Origin: Bacteroidales bacterium
GTDB taxonomy: Bacteria > Bacteroidota > Bacteroidia > Bacteroidales > UBA932
Direction: 5' to 3'
Assembly: GCA_017554335.1 (NCBI GenBank)
Contig: JAFZIO010000071.1
Coordinates: 1 to 64,000, forward strand
Length of the DNA: 64,000 bases
Part shown: positions 35,601 to 42,735 of the stretch, piece after piece
Position numbering within the stretch: the stretch's first letter is position 1
How the letters are laid out: every line of letters starts with the position of its first letter
Program-made: the position numbers and the translations under genes
The notes under the pieces: generated by a model
What the model was told of the DNA's origin: nothing
The model's input: the letters and a program-made list of their open reading frames with translations, nothing else
The model's database searches: none

Positions 35601-35839
35601 GTGAAGGCGATGCTGCGTCCGTCGGGGGAGTAGCGTGCGAAGCCTTCGTAGCCCAGGTGTGAAGTGAGCCTGCGGGCCTCTCCTCCGCCGACGGGTACCC
35701 TCCAGAGGTCTCCGGCATACGTGAACACTATTTCTTGTCCGTTGGTAGCGGGGAAGCGCATAAGGCGGGCTTCTTCGCGAGCCCCGGCGCTGGCCAGGCA
35801 GACTGCTGCCGTCAAGGCGGTCAACAATAATCTCTTCAT
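32642..35839 (-). CDS. Tricorn-like protease (beta-propeller, PDZ, S41)
   Basis: A 1065-aa exported protein (signal MKRLLLTALTAAVCLASAGA). Repeated PD40 blades such as YSPDGRSIAFTAEYDGNREV, WSPDGKKLAY and WSPDGKYIAWIG fill about residues 30-500 and form the substrate-gating propellers. A PDZ domain lies near 760-830 (AGDYITAIDGVPVSG). The S41 catalytic region has SGHAYV near 721, DDRANGGGNVSPMI, and NKYSASDGDLFPWSF with the likely nucleophile Ser946. Tricorn homologues process oligopeptides. The signal peptide implies periplasmic peptide degradation rather than the cytoplasmic role of archaeal tricorn. It heads a three-gene operon. Confidence 0.92.
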   Translation of the reverse strand: MKRLLLTALTAAVCLASAGAREEARLMRFPATNGQEIVFTYAGDLWRVPVGGGEARRLTSHLGYEGFARYSPDGRSIAFTAEYDGNREVYLMPAEGGEPVRLTFTSTNARDDMGDRMGPNNMVMAWSLDGKQIVYRNRIGDGFSGKLWTISPQGGMPSEIPLPEGGFCCWSPDGKKLAYNRVMREFRTWKYYRGGMADDIWIWDPARKSVTNITNNDAQDIFPMWIGDEIFFISDRDMTMNLFVYNTKTGTTEKVTDFTDYDIKFPSTDGKTIVFEKGGYIHAFNPKDRSCYRVPVTIDYDAPQARPERRAVGSSISSAALSPDGTRMVASARGEIFDIPVNKGVTRNISRTPGSNDRSADWSPDGKYIAWIGDGSGETEVYLFEVAAGGEPQQLTSGSDTYIRSLQWAPDSKTILYSDRKNRLVQVSVPSGAKKVIMQNPEAEFRGVSYSPDSKWLTYTRPAKNEMDIVYVYNLESGKEYPVTERWYNSSSPVFSSDGKYLIFSSDRDINPQYSRIEWNFTLGNMGSAYLALLAAGTPSPLLPKDDSKPEADGKDSKEPVEVRIDPDGIFARIVKLPFGGRNFYSDGKKIWHGDFGGTKVYDLATGSDEECAKGNVFYRNGDKMALIRERGGWAAAKFGAKMNGEKIDMSDVVAVIDYSQEWPQIFDEVWRAFRDGYYVQNMHGRNWKAIKNKYSVLLPYVRTRLDLNYVIGEMISELASGHAYVNPGEYPKPERIQMGLLGAELSRDKSGCFKIERILEGAPYSEKLRSPLAEPGIGVKAGDYITAIDGVPVSGTSNIYSMLVGKAGVLTELTVTSKPKEKGKKVVVKPIADEYPLYHYEWVQKNIATVDKLSGGKVGYIYIPDMGPEGLSEFARYYYPQLDKEALIIDDRANGGGNVSPMIIERLKREVYRMTMSRTSSMTGTVPDGAHTGPKVLLINKYSASDGDLFPWSFKANNLGTVVGTRTWGGIVGISGSLPYMDGTDVRVPFFTNYDRKTGQWIVENHGVDPDILIDNDPVKEYAGEDQQLIKAVEVAMEQLKDRVPLPPVPADRTFHDLGLPQLP

Positions 35840-35855
35840 ATTGATATACTTTTTC

Positions 35856-35889
35856 TTTGCGCTAATTTAAGATTTTTTGGCTAAATTTG
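35856..35889 (+). promoter_or_regulatory. Promoter of the acyltransferase gene
   Basis: TTTG (35856-35859) and TAAATTTG (35882-35889) are separated by 22 nt, slightly longer than the usual 19-21. The -7 box lies 21 nt before the ATG. Confidence 0.45.
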
Positions 35890-35910
35890 AAAAATTTCGC
35901 TGCTAACTGA

Positions 35911-36921
35911 ATGACAGAGCTCTGGGAAGATAATAGGCTTTATTCCTTTTTGCGCCACTGGGTGGACTGGTGTACCCGGAGGAGTTTCTCCTCCCTGAAG
36001 GTGGAAGGTGCCTTGCCTGACGACGGCAAGGCGGTGATTATCGCCCCTAACCACTGCAACACCCTGATGGATGCACTGGTGGTGCTCCAGAGCCGGCGCG
36101 CGCCCATGTCGTTCGGCGCCAGGGCGGATATTTTCAAGAACCCCACGGCCGCAAAGATCCTGCATTTCCTGAGGATTGTTCCTATTGCACGCAAGCGCGA
36201 CGGCCTCCGGAGCGTGGCCCAGAACCTGGAAATCATTCCGGTGATACTGGACGTACTGCACCACAACGTTCCCTTCTGCATTTTCCCTGAGGGGACCCAC
36301 AGGCCCATGTATTCGCTGCTCCCTATTCATAAGGGCGTGGTGCGTATAGCCCTTAAGAATGCGGTCGACCAGCCTACTTATATTGTTCCGGCCGGTCTTG
36401 ACTACAGCGACTTTTTCCATTATCAGGGCACCTGCACCCTGCGCTACGGAGAGCCTATAGATGTGAACCGCTTCGTGGAGGAGCACAAGGGCCTGTCCAA
36501 GCCGGATCTGTATGAGCAGTTGAGCGAAATAATGGCTGGCAGGATATCCAAGCTGTTCCTGTGCATCCCGGACGACGAGAACTACGAAGCACGCCTTGCT
36601 GAACTCCGGCCGCCGAAGCCGAAACGCTGGTGGGAAATACCGCTTGCAGTGGTTTCTCTGCCGCTTTTCCTGTTGTGCGCCTTGCTGTCCCTGCCTCTTT
36701 GGGGCATAGCCGAATATATATGCAAGTATAAGATAAAAGACAAGGCGTTCAGCAACTCCATACGCTTCCTGGTCAGGCTGGTGGGCTATCCTCTTTTCTT
36801 TGTGCTGTGGGCAATAGCAGCGTTCCTGCTGCTGACCCCTCTGGCCGCAGCAGGAACGCTCCTGTTGTATTGTTTCTCGTATTCTTTCTTCTACGACTGG
36901 CTTAAACTGGTCCGTCGCTGA
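35911..36921 (+). CDS. PlsC-like phospholipid acyltransferase
   Basis: Predicted to move an acyl chain to a lysophospholipid or related acceptor. The acyltransferase motif block I is APNHCNTLMDALVV (His48, Asp54), here HX5D, a spacing I associate with a Bacteroidota subfamily rather than the HX4D of E. coli PlsC. Block III is FCIFPEGTHRP. Two or three hydrophobic segments at about 245-330 (LPLFLLCALLSLPLW, PLFFVLWAIAAFLLLTPL) anchor the C terminus in the membrane. The protein is 336 aa, longer than classical PlsC because of this tail. Its 3' end overlaps the convergent acyltransferase-3 gene by 31 nt. Confidence 0.85.
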   Translation: MTELWEDNRLYSFLRHWVDWCTRRSFSSLKVEGALPDDGKAVIIAPNHCNTLMDALVVLQSRRAPMSFGARADIFKNPTAAKILHFLRIVPIARKRDGLRSVAQNLEIIPVILDVLHHNVPFCIFPEGTHRPMYSLLPIHKGVVRIALKNAVDQPTYIVPAGLDYSDFFHYQGTCTLRYGEPIDVNRFVEEHKGLSKPDLYEQLSEIMAGRISKLFLCIPDDENYEARLAELRPPKPKRWWEIPLAVVSLPLFLLCALLSLPLWGIAEYICKYKIKDKAFSNSIRFLVRLVGYPLFFVLWAIAAFLLLTPLAAAGTLLLYCFSYSFFYDWLKLVRR

Positions 36922-38021
36922 GAACCCTTCTCGCCGAATACGCACCACCGTATCACAGGGATTCTGTGCAGAACCTCGTAAATGACAGGGGAGAGTGTGA
37001 ACACTGCCACGGTAAGGATTACGTACATTGCTACCGGCGGCAGCTGGGTGTACGTTTTCATCATGTAGCCAAGGCTGGCAATTACCAGATAATGGACTAT
37101 GTAAAGGCCGAAGCTTGTGCGGGTCATGTAGCCGGCGAACTTGCCGGTGCGGTCGAACTTTACCTTGAACCATGCCATCAGTCCCAGGCATGCAAACCAT
37201 CCGTAGATACAGTTGAGGGGGCTCCCCATATACTTGGGGGACGTGTTGTCCTGGCCGAAGGTGGTGACAATCAGGACAATGCCGGCAACTGCTGCTACGC
37301 ATACCAGCGGAATCCAGTATTTGGCAAGTTTCTCCTGTACAGCGTCGTGTGAGAACACGAAGTATCCCATCAGGAAAGGCACCAGATAGAAGAACGGCTT
37401 GTACAGGTTGTAGAGGCCGTCCGGGCTCTCCGGGCGGGGATTCTGCACCAGCGTCTGCTCTCCGACCCAGAACAGTATGCCCAGAAGTACAATTACTATG
37501 ATGTTGGCTTTGCCGCAGAGGCTGTAGAACTTGTCTTTGCGGTCAAGGGCCCGTACTATCAGCAGAACTATGCTGAGCAGCCATAGCAACTGAATAAACC
37601 AGAGGGGGCCTATGCCGCTTATGGCCATAATAACATACTTCGCAATGGCCGGGATTCCGTCAAACACGCCTTCCCTTTGCGCCACAACGGTATTGAAGTA
37701 TCCTACCATCCAGTGGAATACGAACAGGCCTATGGTGCCGGGAACGAGCAGCTTGCGGGTTCGCGCCCTGAACCACTCCTTGCCTGACTTCTTCTCCAGT
37801 GCGTACCTGGCGCTTATACCTGCAAGCAGGAACAGCAGTGGCATGAAGAAAGGATAGAGTATGTACATCACTATATCCTGATACTGCGGACACTCAGGAT
37901 AATCACCGAAGCCGCCTATTCCGCCGAAGACACCCTTATTGTTATAGAAATAAATAACGTGGTAGAACAATACCAGCAGCACTGTTACCCAGCGCAGGTT
38001 GTCAATCCAATGCTTTCTCAT
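36891..38021 (-). CDS. Acyltransferase-3 family membrane protein
   Basis: A 376-aa polytopic protein with about ten hydrophobic segments. The N terminus WIDNLRWVTVLLVLFYHVIYF carries the conserved Asp and His typical of acyltransferase-3 (OafA-like) enzymes, which O-acylate sugars of surface polysaccharides or lipids. FFMPLLFLLAGISARYALEKKSGKEWFRARTRKLL is another family hallmark region, the loop between early segments. The acceptor cannot be told. It overlaps the AbrB-type gene by 4 nt (ATGA), so both are translated together, and it converges on the PlsC-like gene. Confidence 0.85.
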   Translation of the reverse strand: MRKHWIDNLRWVTVLLVLFYHVIYFYNNKGVFGGIGGFGDYPECPQYQDIVMYILYPFFMPLLFLLAGISARYALEKKSGKEWFRARTRKLLVPGTIGLFVFHWMVGYFNTVVAQREGVFDGIPAIAKYVIMAISGIGPLWFIQLLWLLSIVLLIVRALDRKDKFYSLCGKANIIVIVLLGILFWVGEQTLVQNPRPESPDGLYNLYKPFFYLVPFLMGYFVFSHDAVQEKLAKYWIPLVCVAAVAGIVLIVTTFGQDNTSPKYMGSPLNCIYGWFACLGLMAWFKVKFDRTGKFAGYMTRTSFGLYIVHYLVIASLGYMMKTYTQLPPVAMYVILTVAVFTLSPVIYEVLHRIPVIRWCVFGEKGSQRRTSLSQS

Positions 38022-38227
38022 TTTGTAAGGCCCTCCATTGCCTCATCTATAACACTCTGGAACAATTCAGTCTTGATCATGGCCATGCCTTTCTGGTCGC
38101 CCAATAATAATAGGGCGTCCCCGGGTTCAATGCCATAAGCCTTGCGTGCGTCTTTGGGAATGACAATCTGTCCTTTGTCTCCCACCTTTACCACGCCGAA
38201 GATGTATTTGCCGTCTTTCTCTTGCAT
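38018..38227 (-). CDS. AbrB/MazE-type DNA-binding protein
   Basis: A 69-aa protein with a swapped-hairpin AbrB fold: VVKVGDKGQIVIPKDARKAYGI, then GDALLLLGDQKGMAMIK. Such proteins are transcription regulators or antitoxins. There is no adjacent MazF-like toxin; instead it overlaps a membrane acyltransferase gene by 4 nt and lies 12 nt after a phosphoesterase gene, so a regulatory role is more likely. The C-terminal helix SVIDEAMEGLTK is a tail outside the core. Its target is unknown. Confidence 0.85.
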   Translation of the reverse strand: MQEKDGKYIFGVVKVGDKGQIVIPKDARKAYGIEPGDALLLLGDQKGMAMIKTELFQSVIDEAMEGLTK

Positions 38228-38239
38228 TTGTAGGAAAAG

Positions 38240-39409
38240 TTAGAAATTTCCCACAAATGTAACTATTAAAACCGGAAGTGCAAATTTTTCAGAAAAATTT
38301 TTCTCCTTTATGATGCCTTTGTCTCCCACGATGAAATAACGGTTGTGGTCTATGAGGAGGGCGCGTCCGCGTTCTTCGTCACGGTTCTTTCTGTTGTCTA
38401 CGTTCACGCAGATGACACTGCCGTCGTGGAAACTGCTCACGTCTTCGAAGATAGTATGGCCTACGATGATGTGGTCAACGTCGTAATGAGTGAGCATTAA
38501 TTTCAGGGTGTCGGCGTTGATGGGGTTGTATTTCTCGCCGTCGTGCACCATTCCTCGGTACCAGATCGGCCCACTGCTGCCATAGAGGAAACCTATCTTT
38601 TTGGAGGCGTCTCGGCGCTCCTTGTGGCGCAGGAACAGCGCCCGGCTCATTTCCATGTTTACTTCCGGGATGGGGATGTCCTGCCTGTAGAATTCGCTGC
38701 TCAGGCCGGCGTGGACATAGAGGTTGCGGCCCAGGATGCAGATGGCGTTCCAGCTGGCAACCCATCGGCCGAGCTCGCTGTCCGGCCCGAAGAGGTCGCG
38801 GTATTCGATTCCGAGCTTCTTCGCAAGCTTCTCATACTTGGGAGTGGCGTAGCGCATGTCGCCGGCGAACTCCATCGGCTCATGGTTGCCCAGCAGTATA
38901 GTCACCCTGCCGCCGGCGTCAGCTGCTTCCTGCTGCAGTTTGTAGAAGAACCAGAAGATCTGCACCGCATCGTCGCCGCGGTCGAAAATGTCCCCGATAA
39001 GAACCAGCTGGTCGGCTCCGAAGGCCCAGTGAAGATTCTCGTCGATGACGCCGTTGCCCTGGAGCAGGGATATGACGCAGTCAAGGCGGCCGTGTGGGTC
39101 GGACATCACGAAGGTGCGTTCAGGCTCGGTCCTGATGCACCAGTCCTGGCGGCGGATCGGACGCAGGCTTACCTCGAAGGGGTATTGCCCCTCGTGGTCG
39201 CACACCCTGAATGATGTCGGTAGCCCGAGGTAGGTCGTATCTTTTATTTCGCCCTCCGCGGAAACCGTAATGACCCTTGTGCCGTCACCGCAGTGCAGAA
39301 CGTAAGGCCCGTCAATCGACAACGAATCGCGCGCCGTCTGCGCTCCCAGCGTCACCGAGACTGACAGCAACGCCCATAATATGAATAATACCCTTGCTTT
39401 CATTGCCAT
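38240..39409 (-). CDS. Secreted calcineurin-like metallophosphoesterase
   Basis: A 389-aa phosphoesterase with a signal peptide (ARVLFILWALLSVSVTLGAQ). The N-terminal about 105 residues form a small beta domain. The catalytic domain has the full dimetal set: FVMSDPHGR (DxH), LIGDIFDRGDD (GDxxDRG), LLGNHEP (GNHE), a later His in LYVHAGL, and IIVGHTIFED (GH). These are the motifs of the PPP/bis-phosphate group. The substrate could be phosphoprotein, dinucleotide or nucleotide; it cannot be fixed from sequence. An ATG two codons in is also possible as start. It precedes the AbrB-type gene in the same orientation. Confidence 0.87.
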   Translation of the reverse strand: MAMKARVLFILWALLSVSVTLGAQTARDSLSIDGPYVLHCGDGTRVITVSAEGEIKDTTYLGLPTSFRVCDHEGQYPFEVSLRPIRRQDWCIRTEPERTFVMSDPHGRLDCVISLLQGNGVIDENLHWAFGADQLVLIGDIFDRGDDAVQIFWFFYKLQQEAADAGGRVTILLGNHEPMEFAGDMRYATPKYEKLAKKLGIEYRDLFGPDSELGRWVASWNAICILGRNLYVHAGLSSEFYRQDIPIPEVNMEMSRALFLRHKERRDASKKIGFLYGSSGPIWYRGMVHDGEKYNPINADTLKLMLTHYDVDHIIVGHTIFEDVSSFHDGSVICVNVDNRKNRDEERGRALLIDHNRYFIVGDKGIIKEKNFSEKFALPVLIVTFVGNF

Positions 39410-39439
39410 AAATATACGAACAGTTTGTCATTTCAACGC

Positions 39440-39463
39440 AAAGAGCCGCCCATCAGGCGGCTC
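39440..39463 (-). terminator. Terminator-like hairpin after tRNA-Gln
   Basis: GAGCCGCC (39443-39450) and GGCGGCTC (39456-39463) form an 8-bp perfect stem with a 5-nt loop; on the minus strand TTTG follows. It begins 5 nt after the tRNA 3' end. The T run is short. Confidence 0.65.
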
Positions 39464-39468
39464 GAGCG

Positions 39469-39539
39469 TTGAGGTACCAGGATTCGAACCTGGGCAGACA
39501 GAACCAAAATCTGTAGTGCTACCATTACACCATACCTCA
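39469..39539 (-). tRNA. tRNA-Gln(TTG)
   Basis: On the minus strand a 71-nt cloverleaf starts TGAGGTATGGTGTAATGGTA. The anticodon stem ACAGA/TCTGT encloses TTTTGGT, giving anticodon TTG, reading CAA. The T loop is TTCGAAT. The acceptor stem TGAGGTA/TACCTCA is perfect, the discriminator is A, and CCA is not encoded. A TATCTTTG -7 box lies 10 nt upstream. Confidence 0.95.
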
Positions 39540-39549
39540 ATTCCGGGGG

Positions 39550-39557
39550 CAAAGATA
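39550..39557 (-). promoter_or_regulatory. -7 box of tRNA-Gln
   Basis: TATCTTTG on the minus strand, 10 nt upstream of the tRNA 5' end. It is 3 nt from a divergent TAATTTTG box at 39561-39568 on the plus strand, so the two promoters are back-to-back. Confidence 0.6.
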
Positions 39558-39560
39558 CGA

Positions 39561-39568
39561 TAATTTTG
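39561..39568 (+). promoter_or_regulatory. Candidate -7 box of the glycerol-1-phosphate dehydrogenase gene
   Basis: TAATTTTG fits TAnnTTTG and lies 64 nt before the dehydrogenase ATG. No clear TTTG is seen at -33, so this is only a candidate. Confidence 0.4.
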
Positions 39569-39632
39569 GGTAAAACGAGAATAATTGCTAACTTTAAGGT
39601 TCGAAAAAAATGACATTATAATAATAAGGATA

Positions 39633-40982
39633 ATGGATACACAAAAAGTCATTGAACAAGCGCTGAAGGTATCCGTGGCTACTAAAGCCCTGGAATTCGG
39701 CGAGAACATCCTGGACCGTATTCCCGGTTTGTTCAACAAGTTTTTCCCTGGAAAGAAGGCCATAGTCTTCGCGGATAAGATTACATGGAAAGTGGCCGGC
39801 GAGCAAGTGTTCTACGAGCTGGCCAAGGCGGGAGTCCCCGCAACTACATTCCTTATCACCGACGACCGTTTCCATCCGGACTGGAAATATGTGGAGATGG
39901 TTGACAAGGTGCTTGATGATGAACCCGACGGAATTTTCATTGCAGTGGGTGCGGGTGTAATCAACGATCTGGCGAAACTCGGATCCAAGCGCCATGACAG
40001 GCAGTACATCTGCGTGGCGACTACAGCATCCGTAGATGGTTACACGTCTTCCTCCGCCATTGTGAACGATGAGCGCGGAGCCAAGATCAACATCAAGTCC
40101 AATCCTCCTCTTGTAATCGTGGCCGACTCCAGGGTGCTCGGTTCCGCGCCCTGGTTCCTTTCCGCCGCCGGTTATGCCGACCTTGCCGCAAAGGTGAGCT
40201 CCGGCGCCGAGTGGATGATAGCCGACCTCTTCGGCACCGAGCCCATCGATCCGCCGAGCTGGCACATCACCCAGGATTCTCTGAAGGACATGCTGGACGA
40301 CCCTGAAGGCGTGCGCAACGGAAAGCCCGAGGCTATAGAGAAGCTTTTCCTCGGTCTCAGCCTCGCCGGCATAGGCATGGAGGTCGCCGGTTCCAGCCGT
40401 CCCGCTTCCTGCGCGGAGCACCTCTACGGCCATTACTGGGACATGACCCATCATACCAACAACGGCCGCCCGGTGAGCCATGGCTTCCAGGTGGCAATAG
40501 GCGAGCTCACGGTTTGCGCTTTCTTCGACGCCCTTTTCCAGATGGACCTGAGCAAGCTCGACGTAGACAAGTGCGTTGAGGCTTGGCCTAGCCTGGAAGA
40601 GGAACAGGAGCGCGCAAAACGCATCTATGCGGACTTCCCTGTACCCACGCTCGGCTACGAAGAGATCACCAAGAAGTGGCAGCCCAAGGAAGAAGTGCGC
40701 GTACAGCTTCAGAAGGTCAAGGACAACTGGCCCGAACTCAAGGCGAAATTGCAGGCCCAGGTGTGGAGCTTCGAGAAGATGCGCGACATGTTCAAGCGCG
40801 CCGGTGCGCCCACTACCCCCGAGGAGATAGGCGCTACCAGGGCTGACCTTCGCAAGATAACCGACTACGTGCAGCTTATGCGCTGGAGAATCAACCTTCT
40901 GGACCTCGCAAAGCGCGGCTGCTTCTATGATGAATTAATGGACAAAGTATTTGGTAAAAACGGAGTATGGGAAATAAAGTAA
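39633..40982 (+). CDS. sn-glycerol-1-phosphate dehydrogenase (AraM/EgsA-like)
   Basis: Reduces dihydroxyacetone phosphate to glycerol-1-phosphate with NAD(P)H; this is the archaeal-type glycerol-phosphate stereoisomer, also made by Bacillus EgsA. The 449-aa protein shows the metal-dependent dehydrogenase core: VGAGVINDLAKLGSKR (cofactor loop), ATTASVDGYTSSSAIV with a metal-binding Asp, and two metal-binding His regions, SCAEHLYGHYW and PVSHGFQVAIG. It starts at MDTQKVIEQAL; upstream codons are AT-rich and noncoding. The C-terminal about 90 residues are helical. It overlaps the GatZ-like gene by 16 nt, so both are translated together. Confidence 0.85.
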   Translation: MDTQKVIEQALKVSVATKALEFGENILDRIPGLFNKFFPGKKAIVFADKITWKVAGEQVFYELAKAGVPATTFLITDDRFHPDWKYVEMVDKVLDDEPDGIFIAVGAGVINDLAKLGSKRHDRQYICVATTASVDGYTSSSAIVNDERGAKINIKSNPPLVIVADSRVLGSAPWFLSAAGYADLAAKVSSGAEWMIADLFGTEPIDPPSWHITQDSLKDMLDDPEGVRNGKPEAIEKLFLGLSLAGIGMEVAGSSRPASCAEHLYGHYWDMTHHTNNGRPVSHGFQVAIGELTVCAFFDALFQMDLSKLDVDKCVEAWPSLEEEQERAKRIYADFPVPTLGYEEITKKWQPKEEVRVQLQKVKDNWPELKAKLQAQVWSFEKMRDMFKRAGAPTTPEEIGATRADLRKITDYVQLMRWRINLLDLAKRGCFYDELMDKVFGKNGVWEIK

Positions 40983-42301
40983 ATCCTATGCTGAGCCTTA
41001 TTCAGCTCAGAAAAGAGGGAATACCCGCCGGTATCCCTTCATACTGTACAGCAAATGAAATAGTTATCGAGGCCGTGCTGGAGCAGGCCAAGCGTTTTGG
41101 CGACGCAGTGCTCATCGAGGCCACCAGCAACCAGGTCAACCAGTTCGGAGGCTACACCGGAATGAAGCCTGCCGACTACCGCGACTACGTGTGGGCTATT
41201 GCCGACCGCGTCGGCTTCCCCCGCGAGCGTATCATACTTGCCGGCGACCACCTGGGCCCCCAGCCCTTCCAGAACCAGCCGGAGGCCGAGGCCATCGAAA
41301 ACGCCAAGGAGATGGTGCGCCAGTATGCGGCGGCCGGGTATACCAAGATTCACCTGGATACCAGCATGCGCGTGGCCGACGACGACCGCAGCAAGCCCTT
41401 GAGCGACTATACTATAGCCCGTCGCGGCGCAGAACTGATGAAGGTGGCGGAAGATGCATGGCAGGAGCTGCATAAGCAGAACCCCGATGCCGTCCACCCG
41501 GTGTTCATCATCGGCAGCGAGGTGCCCATCCCCGGCGGCGCCCAGGTTCAGGAGGAGATGCAGGTGACCGACCCCGACGCCTTCGAGGCTACCTTGAAAG
41601 CGTACAAGGAGGTCTTTGCCGAGCGCGGCCTGGCCGACACGCTTAAGAACGTAATCGCCGTCGTGGTGCAGCCCGGCGTGGAATTCGGCGACGCCGACGT
41701 GCACATGTACGACCGCTCCGACGCCCGTGCCCTTTGCGCCCGCCTGAAAAAGTATCCGGAGGTGTTCTTCGAGGCACATTCCACTGATTATCAGTCCCCT
41801 CAGGCCCTCAAGCAGATGGTGGAGGACGGAATGGGCATCCTCAAGGTGGGCCCGGCTCTGACTTTCGCCGCCCGCGAGGCCCTCTTCGCCCTCAGCCATA
41901 TTGAGGATGAGGTGATTGACGACCCTGCCGCCCGTTCCAACTATATCGCCGTCGTGGAGAACGCCATGCTGGAGGATCCCAAGAACTGGCAGAAGTACTA
42001 CCACGGCACGCCCAAGGAGCAGGCGCTCAAGAGGGCGTACAGCTATTCGGACCGCAGCCGCTACTACATGCCCGACCCCCGCATCGAGGCCGCCATGCAG
42101 AAGCTTTTCGCCAACCTGGAGGGAGCCGACATCCCTATGGGCCTGCTGCATCAGTACATGCCCATGCAGTACATCGGCGTGCGCAACGGACGTCTGCCGC
42201 TGAACCCGCGTGCACTCGTTAAGGATGCCGTACGCCTGGTTTGCGACGACTACAACTACGCAACCCGTCCCAACTTCGTGGCGGGCAGCGTGTTCATTTA
42301 A
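40967..42301 (+). CDS. Tagatose-bisphosphate aldolase-like protein (GatZ/KbaZ family)
   Basis: GatZ and KbaZ are the chaperone-like, non-catalytic subunits of D-tagatose-1,6-bisphosphate aldolase; the fold resembles a class II aldolase. The 444-aa protein has the family's GIPSYCTANEIVIEAVLEQA, LIEATSNQVNQFGGYTGM, AGDHLGPQPFQ, HLDTSMRVADD and FIIGSEVPIPGGAQ. The catalytic partner GatY/KbaY is not in the window. The start lies inside the dehydrogenase gene, overlapping it by 16 nt. I infer a shared pathway of three-carbon phosphate chemistry with that enzyme; a free-standing enzyme activity is also possible. It converges on tadA with a 4-nt overlap. Confidence 0.85.
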   Translation: MGNKVNPMLSLIQLRKEGIPAGIPSYCTANEIVIEAVLEQAKRFGDAVLIEATSNQVNQFGGYTGMKPADYRDYVWAIADRVGFPRERIILAGDHLGPQPFQNQPEAEAIENAKEMVRQYAAAGYTKIHLDTSMRVADDDRSKPLSDYTIARRGAELMKVAEDAWQELHKQNPDAVHPVFIIGSEVPIPGGAQVQEEMQVTDPDAFEATLKAYKEVFAERGLADTLKNVIAVVVQPGVEFGDADVHMYDRSDARALCARLKKYPEVFFEAHSTDYQSPQALKQMVEDGMGILKVGPALTFAAREALFALSHIEDEVIDDPAARSNYIAVVENAMLEDPKNWQKYYHGTPKEQALKRAYSYSDRSRYYMPDPRIEAAMQKLFANLEGADIPMGLLHQYMPMQYIGVRNGRLPLNPRALVKDAVRLVCDDYNYATRPNFVAGSVFI

Positions 42302-42735
42302 CGTTTCTCTTTGAAGAAATCGGCTACCAGTTTGCCGCAGGTGTCACCCATGATGCCTGCGGCAATTTCTGTCCTGGGATGCAGCAGGGAGGGGGAGTAG
42401 AGGGAGTAGCCGCGCTTGGGGTCGGGGGCGCCGTAGACTATGCGGCCCACCTGGGCCCAGCAGAGGGCGGCCGCGCACATGGGGCAGGGCTCGACGGTCA
42501 CGTACAAGGTGCAGTCGTTCAGATACTTGCCTCCCATGGCTTCGGTGGCGGCGGTCAGGGCTATCATTTCGGCATGGGCGGTGGGGTCGTGAAGGCGCTC
42601 CGTCATATTGTGGCCGCGACCTATTATGCGCCCCTTGGCCACCACAACGGCGCCGATGGGCACTTCGCCCTCGCTACGGGCAGCTTCCGCCTCCCGCAGC
42701 GCCTCTTTCATCATCAATTCATCAATAGACGACAT
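42298..42735 (-). CDS. tadA: tRNA adenosine deaminase TadA
   Basis: Converts adenosine to inosine at the tRNA-Arg wobble position. The cytidine-deaminase fold has His54 and Glu56 in DPTAHAE and Cys84 and Cys87 in VEPCPMC, which bind zinc and activate water. The stretch GRIVYGAPDPKRG and the tail EIAAGIMGDTCGKLVADFF match TadA. It is 145 aa. The start at MSSIDELMMKEAL is likely, though Met8 or Met9 is possible. Its start overlaps the upstream glycerophosphodiesterase by 14 nt, giving a two-gene operon. Other nucleoside deaminases are less likely. Confidence 0.88.
   Translation of the reverse strand: MSSIDELMMKEALREAEAARSEGEVPIGAVVVAKGRIIGRGHNMTERLHDPTAHAEMIALTAATEAMGGKYLNDCTLYVTVEPCPMCAAALCWAQVGRIVYGAPDPKRGYSLYSPSLLHPRTEIAAGIMGDTCGKLVADFFKEKR

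Noticed and set aside
35975-35995. GGAGGAG-TTT-CTCCTCC hairpin within the PlsC-like gene
   Set aside because: It is a short chance palindrome in codons for a normal acyltransferase segment, with no similarity to the palindromic element family.
38018-38227. AbrB-type protein as the antitoxin of a MazEF pair
   Set aside because: No toxin-sized gene follows; the overlapping neighbour is a ten-helix membrane acyltransferase.
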